Below, in pieces: positions 6,727-12,246 of a DNA stretch of 13,214 nt. The DNA is from JACQSU01 sp964359785 (GTDB taxonomy: Archaea > Nanobdellota > Nanobdellia > Woesearchaeales > JAGWAF01), in the NCBI GenBank assembly GCA_964359785.1, contig CAYHWL010000037.1, forward strand, positions 1 to 13,214, in the 5' to 3' direction. Within the stretch, counting starts at the first letter, position 1, and each line of letters begins with the position of its first letter. The position numbers and the translations under genes are program-made. The notes below the pieces were generated by a model. The model saw only the letters and a list, made by a program, of their open reading frames with translations. It was not told the origin of the DNA and did no database searches.

Positions 6727-7107
6727 ATGCACCAAATCATCCTCGACACCAACTTTCTTCTTATCCCGATCCAGTTCAAGGTGGATATATTCCAGGAGAT
6801 GCAAAGGGTCTGTGATTTCCGTTACGCTCTTTGCATCGTCGACCAGACTTTGGAGGAGCTAAATCAGATCAGCCTTCAGGGCAAGGTCAAGGATCGTTTA
6901 GCGGCGAAAGTAGCGATATCACTAGTCAGATCAAAGGAGATTCAGATCCTCGATTCCCATATGGAGAAGGTGGACGATGCTATCACTCGTCTGGCAGAGC
7001 CAGGTGTTATAGTCGCCACCAACGATCGGGGCCTAAAGCGCAGAGTCCTTGAGAAGGGTGCAAGGGTCCTGGCGCTTAGGCAGGAGAAGTACCTGATTCT
7101 TAGTTGA
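6727..7107 (+). CDS. PIN-domain nuclease, Fcf1/Utp24-like
   Basis: Single PIN domain of 126 aa, related to eukaryotic Fcf1/Utp24, which cleaves pre-18S rRNA; the archaeal version is thought to act in rRNA processing. Candidate metal-binding acids are Asp7 in IILDTNF, Glu43/44 in DQTLEEL, Asp83/84 in EKVDDAI and Asp100 in TNDRGLKRR; the ending VLALRQEKYLIL is typical of the Fcf1-like group. It differs from VapC toxins in lacking an adjacent antitoxin and in its genomic setting. In many Euryarchaeota this gene stands just before rpoE1-spt4, as here, although eIF2-gamma, often on its other side, is absent. The ATG at 6727 is chosen because the domain begins directly at the LDTN strand. No ribosome binding site is seen, so the mRNA may be leaderless. 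Confidence 0.85.
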   Translation: MHQIILDTNFLLIPIQFKVDIFQEMQRVCDFRYALCIVDQTLEELNQISLQGKVKDRLAAKVAISLVRSKEIQILDSHMEKVDDAITRLAEPGVIVATNDRGLKRRVLEKGARVLALRQEKYLILS

Positions 7108-7111
7108 CTTT

Positions 7112-7230
7112 ACCAAATCCTGCCGCCGGCGTGACCCGCGGCTGGGGTTGGGCCCGTCGGGCTGCCGCGGGAGGGCGTGGAGCGTTAGCGACACGACCGT
7201 GTCACCGCCGGTGGCGGCAGGATTTTTGGT
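7112..7230. repeat. GC-rich branched palindromic element (REP/MITE-like or structured RNA)
   Basis: Outer arms at 7112-7135 (ACCAAATCCTGCCGCC then GGCG-TGAC) and 7201-7230 (complement carrying extra ACC, G and AA bulges) pair over about 23 bases. Inside are two further hairpins. One has CCCGCGGC (7135-7142) pairing with GCCGCGGG (7164-7171), around a smaller GCCC-GTC-GGGC hairpin at 7152-7162. The other, at 7176-7195, is CGTG-GA-GC with loop GTTA and GC-GA-CACG, i.e. tandem GA/GA mismatches. Together they form a three-way junction. Base composition is far more GC-rich than the flanks. It sits between the PIN stop and the rpoE1 promoter and could be a mobile palindromic repeat, a structured RNA, or a terminator (ATTTTTGG follows). 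Confidence 0.6.
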
Positions 7231-7282
7231 CTTATTTCCAAAACCTGTTTAGGCTGTGAGTTTGCCGTCTGTTCGTGCAAAC

Positions 7283-7291
7283 CTTTAAAAA
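7283..7291 (+). promoter_or_regulatory. TATA box for the rpoE1 operon
   Basis: CTTTAAAAA preceded by GCAAAC lies centred about 27 nt upstream of the rpoE1 ATG at 7315. This is the spacing of a leaderless archaeal promoter and would drive rpoE1-spt4-rps24e-rps27ae-helicase. Confidence 0.65.
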
Positions 7292-7314
7292 CCCGCCAAC
7301 TTCACCGTCGTCTT

Positions 7315-7920
7315 ATGTATTATCTCACACAGCTAAAGGACTTCATCAGGGTGCCTCCTCACTTCTTTAGCGAGGATGTCGAGTCTGCCGTCTTGAAATC
7401 TATCAAGAACAAGTATGAGGGTTTCATCGATCCAGATATAGGGATTGTGGTGGACGTGGCAAAGATCTCGGATGTGAAAGAGGGTGTTATCATCCCCGGG
7501 GATGGGGCTTCATATTATGAGACTGTCTTTGAGGCTTTAGTATATAAGCCCGAGATGTCTGAAGTTGTCGTCGGAAGAATCAAGGATATCGCTGATTTTG
7601 GTGCGTTCCTCACCTTAGGTCCTATCGAGGGCATGATCCATATCTCGCAGACTATGGATGATTTCGTCTCGTTCCAAAAAGAGAAGGTCTTGACAGGCAA
7701 GGAGTCGAACCGCCTCCTCAAGGTTGGCGACAAGTGCCGTGCTAAGATGATCGCTGTCTCATTCAAGGATCCGCTCAATCCAAAGCTTGGTTTGACCATG
7801 CGTCAGCCAAGACTTGGCAAGATCGAATGGCTTGATGAAGTCAAGCAGGCTGCTACACCAGAAGCGAAAGCTGCTCCTGCGGCCAAGCCAAAGTCAAAGC
7901 GTCCTGTATCAGGTAAGTGA
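7315..7920 (+). CDS. rpoE1: DNA-directed RNA polymerase subunit E' (Rpo7/RpoE1)
   Basis: Stalk subunit of archaeal RNA polymerase, orthologous to eukaryotic Rpb7, which with Rpo4 binds nascent RNA and aids promoter opening. The protein has 201 aa. Residues 1-80 form the N-terminal tip-associated domain, with the family-typical MYYLTQLKDFIRVPPHFF, DPDIGIVVDV and the GDGASYYETVFEALVYKP segment. Residues 82-163 are an S1 RNA-binding domain (VGRIKDIADFGAFLTLGPIEGMIHIS). Residues 178-201 are an Ala/Lys/Pro tail, longer than in many relatives and probably flexible. The ATG at 7315 lies about 27 nt after the TATA box, so the mRNA is probably leaderless. It is the first gene of a tight operon with spt4 three bases downstream. 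Confidence 0.96.
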   Translation: MYYLTQLKDFIRVPPHFFSEDVESAVLKSIKNKYEGFIDPDIGIVVDVAKISDVKEGVIIPGDGASYYETVFEALVYKPEMSEVVVGRIKDIADFGAFLTLGPIEGMIHISQTMDDFVSFQKEKVLTGKESNRLLKVGDKCRAKMIAVSFKDPLNPKLGLTMRQPRLGKIEWLDEVKQAATPEAKAAPAAKPKSKRPVSGK

Positions 7921-7922
7921 AA

Positions 7923-8111
7923 ATGACAAAACGCAAAGTGTGCATCAGGGATCGTATCTTTGTCGACGGTGACGAATGTCCGTTGTGCAAGGGGTCAAGT
8001 TTTAGCACCTCATGGAACGGTCGTATGTTCATTTTGGATCCAGCCAAGTCATTGATTGCCCAGAAGGTTGAGATCAAGGATAAGGGCGAATATGCTATCA
8101 AGGTAAGGTGA
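7923..8111 (+). CDS. spt4: Transcription elongation factor Spt4 (RpoE2), one zinc cysteine missing
   Basis: Small (62 aa) partner of Spt5; the pair forms a clamp on RNA polymerase that promotes processivity. The second half is typical: DECPLCKGSSFSTSWNGRMFILDPAKSLIAQKVEIKDKGEYAIKV, matching the family pattern of zinc knuckle, W-x-G, DPxxSxIA and GxYAI. The first zinc knuckle is unusual: family members have CxxC near residue 7, but this reads VCIRDRIF, so the second Cys is Asp10. Three cysteines plus Asp may still bind zinc, or the site may be weakened. The ATG at 7923 is chosen for the conserved N-terminal length, with AGGTAAGTGA just upstream overlapping the rpoE1 end. The gene sits between rpoE1 and rps24e, the usual archaeal order. 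Confidence 0.93.
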   Translation: MTKRKVCIRDRIFVDGDECPLCKGSSFSTSWNGRMFILDPAKSLIAQKVEIKDKGEYAIKVR

Positions 8112-8116
8112 AAATC

Positions 8117-8470
8117 ATGGAAGTCACAATAGGTAAGAAGGTTGAGTTTGCTTTGTTGGGTAGGACATCAGTCGAGGCGACAGTCAAGTTCGATGCGGCT
8201 ACTCCTAACAGGGGAAATCTTGAGAAGGCCATCGCAGACAAGCTCAAAGTCGAGCCTGCTCTAGTCATAGCGGAGCATGTCTATTCTGATTTTGGTTCAA
8301 GATCAGCCAAGATCCAGGCGTTGGTGTATAAGGATGCTAAGCACAAGGCTCTTTACACCGTGGTTCCTGGAAAGGTCATTGCGGCAAAGGCCAAGGAGCG
8401 TTTCGACGCGGTGAGAAAGGCCGCTACCGAGAAGAAAGAGGCTGCCGCAGCTGCGGCTCCTGCGCAATAG
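8117..8470 (+). CDS. rps24e: 30S ribosomal protein S24e
   Basis: Small-subunit ribosomal protein shared by archaea and eukaryotes. The protein has 117 aa. The core matches the family: ATPNRGNLEKAIADKLKVEPALVIAEHV followed by SDFGSRSAKIQALVYKD, i.e. the N-R-x-x-L-E-K helix and the FGs(R/K)xAxxxAxVY strand. A C-terminal extension rich in Ala, Lys and Glu (KAATEKKEAAAAAAPAQ) is probably disordered and makes it somewhat longer than the usual 100 or so residues. The ATG at 8117 is preferred to an in-frame GTG at 8108, because GGTGA at 8107-8111 is placed as its ribosome binding site, overlapping the spt4 stop. The next gene, rps27ae, begins 10 nt after the stop. Confidence 0.95.
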   Translation: MEVTIGKKVEFALLGRTSVEATVKFDAATPNRGNLEKAIADKLKVEPALVIAEHVYSDFGSRSAKIQALVYKDAKHKALYTVVPGKVIAAKAKERFDAVRKAATEKKEAAAAAAPAQ

Positions 8471-8480
8471 GTGAACAAGA

Positions 8481-8672
8481 ATGGCAGACAAAAAACCAGT
8501 CGGAAAATCAAAATCATGCAAGCTCTACAAGGCGTATGATGTCAAAGGAGGGTCTTTGTCAAGGAAGACGAAGTCTTGTCCTAAATGCGGTTCGGGTTTC
8601 ACCCTTGCTCCTCATAAGGACAGGTTGAACTGCGGCAAGTGCCACTATACAGAGTTTGTAAAGAGCAAGTGA
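8481..8672 (+). CDS. rps27ae: 30S ribosomal protein S27ae
   Basis: Zinc-ribbon ribosomal protein of 63 aa, the archaeal counterpart of the ribosomal half of the eukaryotic ubiquitin-S27a fusion. Zinc ligands are Cys33 and Cys36 (CPKCG) and Cys51 and Cys54 (CGKC), in KSCPKCGSGFTLAPHKDRLN and NCGKCHYTEF. The N-terminus is a basic tail that would contact rRNA. Length is normal for archaea, and no ubiquitin-like domain is fused. AGGTGA at 8469-8474, overlapping the rps24e stop, is the ribosome binding site for the ATG at 8481. Its stop overlaps the next ATG by one base (TGATG). In many archaea kae1-bud32 comes next; here a helicase fragment does. Confidence 0.95.
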   Translation: MADKKPVGKSKSCKLYKAYDVKGGSLSRKTKSCPKCGSGFTLAPHKDRLNCGKCHYTEFVKSK

Positions 8673-9337
8673 TGCTCCTATCTGATATATCCTCACGGAT
8701 TCCCCATAAGCTCTTTGAGATACTTCGGGATTCTGGTATTGGTGAATTGCGTCCTGCGCAGGAGAAGGCTATTGATGCCGGGCTCCTACAAGGGCGTAAT
8801 CTCGTCGTCTGCACTCCTACTGCGTCAGGTAAGACGTTGATCGCGGAGCTTGCGATGCTAAAAGGTGTGTTGGAGGGTGAGGGCAAGGCAGTCTATGTTG
8901 TCCCCCTAAAGGCCTTGGCGAGAGAGAAGTTCCGTTCTTTTGAGCAGCGTTATGGTCATGTCTGCAAGGTGGCGATGTCTGTGGGTGACAAAGAGTCATC
9001 CGACACCTCACTTAAAGACGCTGATCTTATCATCTGTACGAGTGAGAAACTAGACAGTCTCATCCGTCATCGCGCTCCTTGGATCAAGGATGTCGGCACG
9101 GTTGTGGTAGATGAGATCCATCTTCTTAATGACAAGGGGAGAGGTCCAACTCTAGAAGTTGTCATAACTCTTCTTCGTCAGATGTTGCCTGATATGCAGC
9201 TAGTCGGTCTCTCTGCGACGATCGGTAATCCTGGTGAGCTGGCCGACTGGCTAAGCGCCCAATGCGTTCTCGACGACTGGCGTCCTGTCCCTCTAAAGAA
9301 AGGCGTCTTCCACGATAACTTCCTGGAATTGGAGTGA
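8672..9337 (+). CDS. Hel308/Ski2-like helicase, N-terminal RecA domain only
   Basis: Superfamily 2 helicase related to Hel308, which remodels stalled forks and is normally about 700 aa. Only 221 aa are encoded. Present in order: Q-motif region ELRPAQEKAI at 25-34, Walker A TPTASGKT at 48-55, motif Ia PLKALAREK at 78-86, Ib TSEKLDSL at 123-130, DEIH at 147-150 followed by the Hel308-typical LLNDKGRGPTLEVV, and motif III SATIGN at 181-186. The protein ends at FHDNFLELE with TGA then TAA. The second RecA domain, winged helix, ratchet and C-terminal domain are missing, and the convergent ftsY stop is only about 70 bases away. Explanations are a truncation or deletion scar, a split gene with its other half elsewhere, or misassembly. 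A lone RecA1 domain is unlikely to unwind DNA. It is translationally coupled to rps27ae. Confidence 0.85.
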   Translation: MLLSDISSRIPHKLFEILRDSGIGELRPAQEKAIDAGLLQGRNLVVCTPTASGKTLIAELAMLKGVLEGEGKAVYVVPLKALAREKFRSFEQRYGHVCKVAMSVGDKESSDTSLKDADLIICTSEKLDSLIRHRAPWIKDVGTVVVDEIHLLNDKGRGPTLEVVITLLRQMLPDMQLVGLSATIGNPGELADWLSAQCVLDDWRPVPLKKGVFHDNFLELE

Positions 9338-9376
9338 TAAGTCTACTCCCGAGACCCTTCCAGTTGCATGGCATAA

Positions 9377-9419
9377 GGGGATTGTAGGTGTATAAGAATC
9401 TCGCTGAACCTACAACCCC
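9377..9419. terminator. Inverted repeat between convergent helicase-stub and ftsY ends
   Basis: GGGGATTGTAGGT (9377-9389) pairs with ACCTACAACCCC (9408-9419) over 12 bases with one bulged A, leaving an 18-base loop. The second arm covers the last ftsY codons and its TAG. It may act as a bidirectional termination or RNA-stability hairpin, but no long T-tract follows on either strand. Confidence 0.4.
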
Positions 9420-10879
9420 AAACTCTCCATTATCACTTTGCTCTCGAATTTCTTCAAGTCCTCATACTCTTGTCCGACGCCGATGAACAGTATAGGCTTT
9501 TTGGTGATATAAGATACAGATATTGCCGCTCCGCCTTTCTCATCTACATCCGCTTTTGATAGTATGATACCGTCTATTCCGATGGCGTCGTTGAAGGCAC
9601 GGGCCTGTTCTACGCAGTCGTTTCCTGTTATGCTCTCGCCGACAAATAAGGTGACATCTGGTTTTGCCACTCGGACTATCTTGTGCATCTCATCCATCAG
9701 GTTGATATTTGATTGCATCCTTCCTGCTGTGTCGATCAAGACAATATCCTTTTTCTTGCTCTCCGCGTGTTTTATGGCGTCGAATGCGACTGCGGCTGGG
9801 TCCGCTCCATAATCGTGTTTGATGAGTTTGACGCCTAGTTTGTCTGCGTGTATCTGTAATTGGTCGATGGCGGCCGCTCTGAATGTGTCGCTTGCTGATA
9901 TCACGACAGAGTATCCGTTCGCTTGGAGATAGTGCGTCAGTTTGGCGATTGTGGTGGTCTTTCCGCTCCCGTTTATCCCGACCATGCACACTACTAGCGG
10001 TTTATGCTTCTTCTTGGCCTCTGCCGCCTCATCAAGGATGTCTATCTCTTCTTTGATGAACAGCGTGGAGATGCTGGCTTTCAGGGCGGCGACTATTGTC
10101 TCTTCGATCTGTCCTCGTTTGATTGGTTTGTCTACAAGTTCGTTCTTGAGGTCGCCTTTTATCTTCTCGATGACTTCGACTGCGACGTTGTTCTCAAGGA
10201 GGCCTACTTCAAGCTCCCAGAACATCTCTTCGAATTCCTTTTCGCTTATCCGTTTGGCGGCTATTTTTTGTCCCAGTGATGCGAAGAATCCTTTCTTCTC
10301 TTCCTCGGGTTTTAGTTCTTCATATGATCGTGTTGGCTTTAGGGGTTTCTTGGATGGCTTGGCTTCTTGAGGTGTCTTGGCAGGTTCTGTCTGTGGTTCT
10401 TCGATTCCGTCTGTTTCTGGAGCTGTCGGTTCTTCGTCCAGTGTTTGCTCTTTTGGCTCTTCTTCGGTTTCTGTTGTTTCCTCTGCTGGTTCTTTCTCGG
10501 TTTCTTCAGGTTCTAAAGTCGGCTCTTCGGCTTCTTCCTCGATTTTAGGGGGTTCCGTTTCTTTATGCTCTTCTTTCTTTCCAAATAGCCGTTTGAAGAA
10601 TCCTGCTTTCTTTGGCTCTTCCTTGATTTCTTCAACGATCTCTTCTTTGATTATCTCGGCAGGTTCTGCTTGAGCATCCTCTTCGGCATGTTTTTTTGGT
10701 TCCGGTTTCTTGATCTCGGCTTTAGGTTTCTTGGCTTCCGGCTTCTTCTCGACCTTCTTAGGTTCTGGTTTTTTCTCTGCCTTTGGGGCTTCTTCTATCA
10801 CTTCATCCTTGGACTCCTCTACTTTCTTTTTGAAGAGGCCTACTGCGCCTTTAAGTTTCTCTTTGAGGAATCCAAACAC
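9410..10879 (-). CDS. ftsY: Signal recognition particle receptor FtsY with long charged N-terminus
   Basis: SRP receptor GTPase that docks ribosome-SRP complexes at the membrane. The protein has 489 aa, of which the C-terminal NG domain (about 210-489) is complete: GINGSGKT at 301-308 (G1), DTFRAAAIDQL at 331-341, DTAGRM at 383-388 (G3), SKAD at 441-444 (G4, usually TKxD) and GVGQEYEDLKKF at 467-478. The N-terminal ~195 residues are a very long Glu/Lys/Pro-rich charged linker with low-complexity repeats (KKPEPKKVEKKPEAKKPK). Three similar short Phe-Gly/Lys segments occur: residues 1-19, 92-102 and 196-210; the first is the expected membrane-targeting amphipathic helix. The start is GTG at 10879, one base after the prefoldin stop, with GGAGGG at 10887-10892 as ribosome binding site. 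The prefoldin-ftsY pairing is a conserved archaeal arrangement. Confidence 0.96.
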   Translation of the reverse strand: MFGFLKEKLKGAVGLFKKKVEESKDEVIEEAPKAEKKPEPKKVEKKPEAKKPKAEIKKPEPKKHAEEDAQAEPAEIIKEEIVEEIKEEPKKAGFFKRLFGKKEEHKETEPPKIEEEAEEPTLEPEETEKEPAEETTETEEEPKEQTLDEEPTAPETDGIEEPQTEPAKTPQEAKPSKKPLKPTRSYEELKPEEEKKGFFASLGQKIAAKRISEKEFEEMFWELEVGLLENNVAVEVIEKIKGDLKNELVDKPIKRGQIEETIVAALKASISTLFIKEEIDILDEAAEAKKKHKPLVVCMVGINGSGKTTTIAKLTHYLQANGYSVVISASDTFRAAAIDQLQIHADKLGVKLIKHDYGADPAAVAFDAIKHAESKKKDIVLIDTAGRMQSNINLMDEMHKIVRVAKPDVTLFVGESITGNDCVEQARAFNDAIGIDGIILSKADVDEKGGAAISVSYITKKPILFIGVGQEYEDLKKFESKVIMESLGL

Positions 10880-10880
10880 T

Positions 10881-11303
10881 TTATTGCCCTCCTAATTCTT
10901 CTTCGAGCGAGCTTGCCTGCGCCGCCATCTGTTCCATCTGGGTGGTGAGCTGGCTTTGCGCCATGCGGATCTCGTTCATCTGTTCAGAGAGCATCTTCTG
11001 CACGTCTGCCACTGGTTTACAGACGCTGGCCTTTCCACCGATGTTGACGATGAGTTCAGAATTGTCTTTGAGGATAGCTTTTGCGAAGATCCCTCCTGCG
11101 AGTGGGATTAGTATTTCTGATTCTGTCTTGATGTTTGAGAATTCTCCTAGCGCGGCATTGGTCGCCTCAAGTTCGGCTGTCTGCATCTCCAGTTGTTGCA
11201 GTTGTTGCTGTATCGCTTTTAGGTATTCTGTCAGCATCTGGTGTTGCATGTATTTTTGCTCTGTCTGCTTCTTCTCCTTGTCTGTCTCGATTACTTTTTT
11301 CAT
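10881..11303 (-). CDS. pfdA: Prefoldin subunit alpha
   Basis: Subunit of the hexameric (two alpha, four beta) prefoldin co-chaperone, which captures unfolded proteins and passes them to the thermosome. The protein has 140 aa, the usual length. It has an N-terminal Gln/Glu-rich coiled coil (about 5-50), a central beta-hairpin region with SEILIPLAGGIFAKAILKDN and the LIVNIGGKASV segment typical of the alpha subunit, and a C-terminal coiled coil (about 98-136) rich in Met and Gln. The ATG at 11303 lies about 27 nt after a TATA-like box, so the mRNA is probably leaderless; an in-frame GTG immediately before it is less likely. It is co-transcribed with ftsY. In many archaea L39e-L31e-eIF6-LX precede this pair, but here they are absent. 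Confidence 0.94.
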   Translation of the reverse strand: MKKVIETDKEKKQTEQKYMQHQMLTEYLKAIQQQLQQLEMQTAELEATNAALGEFSNIKTESEILIPLAGGIFAKAILKDNSELIVNIGGKASVCKPVADVQKMLSEQMNEIRMAQSQLTTQMEQMAAQASSLEEELGGQ

Positions 11304-11326
11304 CACTCGAGGTAATAGCGGGTCGG

Positions 11327-11334
11327 TTTAAATA
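11327..11334 (-). promoter_or_regulatory. TATA box for the prefoldin-ftsY operon
   Basis: The minus strand reads TATTTAAA followed by CCGACC, centred about 27 nt before the pfdA ATG at 11303, as expected for a leaderless transcript. Confidence 0.6.
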
Positions 11335-11345
11335 GGTTTATATCA

Positions 11346-11389
11346 AATCATATTAATAATCGGAGTGTGACTCCCATTAAGATATGATT
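11346..11389. repeat. Imperfect long hairpin in the scpA-pfdA gap
   Basis: AATCATAT (11346-11353) pairs with ATATGATT (11382-11389). Nested inside is the perfect hairpin GGAGT-GTG-ACTCC (11362-11374), flanked by AAT/ATT. The whole 44 bases fold back on themselves with a few mismatches. It lies just upstream of the pfdA TATA box and may be a terminator, regulator site or small repeat. Confidence 0.5.
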
Positions 11390-11391
11390 AT

Positions 11392-11440
11392 TAGAAAATC
11401 ACCTAACTTTGTTCTTATTTATCCGTAATGTGATTTTCTA
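11392..11440. terminator. Perfect 11-base inverted repeat just after scpA
   Basis: TAGAAAATCAC (11392-11402) and GTGATTTTCTA (11430-11440) are perfect complements with a 27-base loop. The pair begins 4 bases after the scpA stop, so it may stabilise or terminate that mRNA. The loop is AT-rich and has no obvious frame. Confidence 0.45.
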
Positions 11441-11444
11441 TAGC

Positions 11445-12197
11445 CTATTGCGCTACGGCTCTCTTCACCTTTTGCGGGTCGATGACATGTATCTTTATCT
11501 CCGAGAATGGTTTGTCTTGGGATAGGTCGAGTTTACGGTCATTTGCCAGATGCAATAATGGGATGAATGTGAATATCTTGTCCTCTTTGGTGTGATTGTC
11601 CTCCAGGAGTTCATGGAAGTGGATCGGTTGTTTTTTGCTGTATTCCTCAAGCACCATCTTATAGAGTCTTTTGATGGACAGCGTGATATCCCTTTTCTTG
11701 TAGGGTATCGCCACGTCAAGGGGTGGCATGTGTTTCATGAGCCGTCTTTTCTTGACTTCTAGGGCTTTCTCCAGTGCGTGCACCAGATCGAAGATGCTTA
11801 CTTTTCGTTGTCTTGGCTGTGGTGTCTTTGGGATGAGCTGCATCTTCTCTCCGTCAGGTATCATCCCTGCGGGTCTCATCTCTGCTCGGAGATCATCATA
11901 GAATTGCTCTTCATCGATGTCTTTTTGCGCAAGGAGCGCATCCAAAGCGTCTAGATCCTCTCCGACTAGCCTGTTGGCTTTTATCTTCAGTAGAAGCGCT
12001 GCCGCAAGGACGGCTTTTCCGCTTAGTTTGAAGTTCGTCTCTTTTAGCTCCGAGAGTTTCTCGATGAAACGCTTCGTGAGGTGCGTCAAATCCACATCCC
12101 ACGGGTTCATTTTTTCAGAGCGGACTAGGTCATAGATTATGTCTTTCCATGTGATCTCGTCCTTCTCCATCAATATGGAGAATATCTGGTCTTCCAT
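11445..12197 (-). CDS. scpA: Segregation and condensation protein A (ScpA, kleisin)
   Basis: Kleisin subunit that bridges SMC heads in the chromosome-organising condensin complex. The protein has 250 aa, within the usual range. The N-terminal region has the family's EKMNPWDVDLTHLTKRFIE at about 28-46 and the LAAALLLKIKANRL helix at 64-77, which contacts the SMC neck. The middle (about 100-150) is a variable linker. The C-terminal winged helix (about 165-250) has VSIFDLVHALEKAL and ends with FIPLLHLANDRKLDLSQ and the FSEIKIHV strand. Neither smc nor scpB is in the window. The ATG at 12197 has no ribosome binding site, but a TATA-like box about 28 nt upstream indicates a leaderless mRNA. Confidence 0.92.
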   Translation of the reverse strand: MEDQIFSILMEKDEITWKDIIYDLVRSEKMNPWDVDLTHLTKRFIEKLSELKETNFKLSGKAVLAAALLLKIKANRLVGEDLDALDALLAQKDIDEEQFYDDLRAEMRPAGMIPDGEKMQLIPKTPQPRQRKVSIFDLVHALEKALEVKKRRLMKHMPPLDVAIPYKKRDITLSIKRLYKMVLEEYSKKQPIHFHELLEDNHTKEDKIFTFIPLLHLANDRKLDLSQDKPFSEIKIHVIDPQKVKRAVAQ

Positions 12198-12219
12198 TGG
12201 TTTAGAGGGGAGTGTCCAT

Positions 12220-12228
12220 TATTTTAAA
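12220..12228 (-). promoter_or_regulatory. TATA-like box for scpA
   Basis: The minus strand reads TTTAAAATA, centred about 27-28 nt before the scpA ATG at 12197, again the spacing of a leaderless archaeal promoter. Confidence 0.5.
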
Positions 12229-12246
12229 GTTGGTATTCAATTTCAG

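Noticed and set aside
6640..6804. Longer cca start adding 55 residues.
   Set aside because: The extension overlaps the divergent PIN gene, resembles no CCA-enzyme N-terminus, and would skip the well-placed TATA box before 6639.
6727..7107. A VapC toxin identity for the PIN gene.
   Set aside because: No antitoxin adjoins it, and its sequence ending and position before rpoE1 fit the Fcf1-like group.
7112..7230. A tRNA or rRNA fragment as the explanation for the GC-rich element.
   Set aside because: No T-loop GGTTC motif, no anticodon-arm geometry and no acceptor stem of tRNA length; the branched palindrome is a different shape.
9410..10879. Long frames on the plus strand opposite ftsY (up to about 140 codons, Ser-, Phe- and Leu-rich).
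   Set aside because: They are antisense shadows of the Glu/Lys-rich ftsY linker; no start signals and no protein-like composition.
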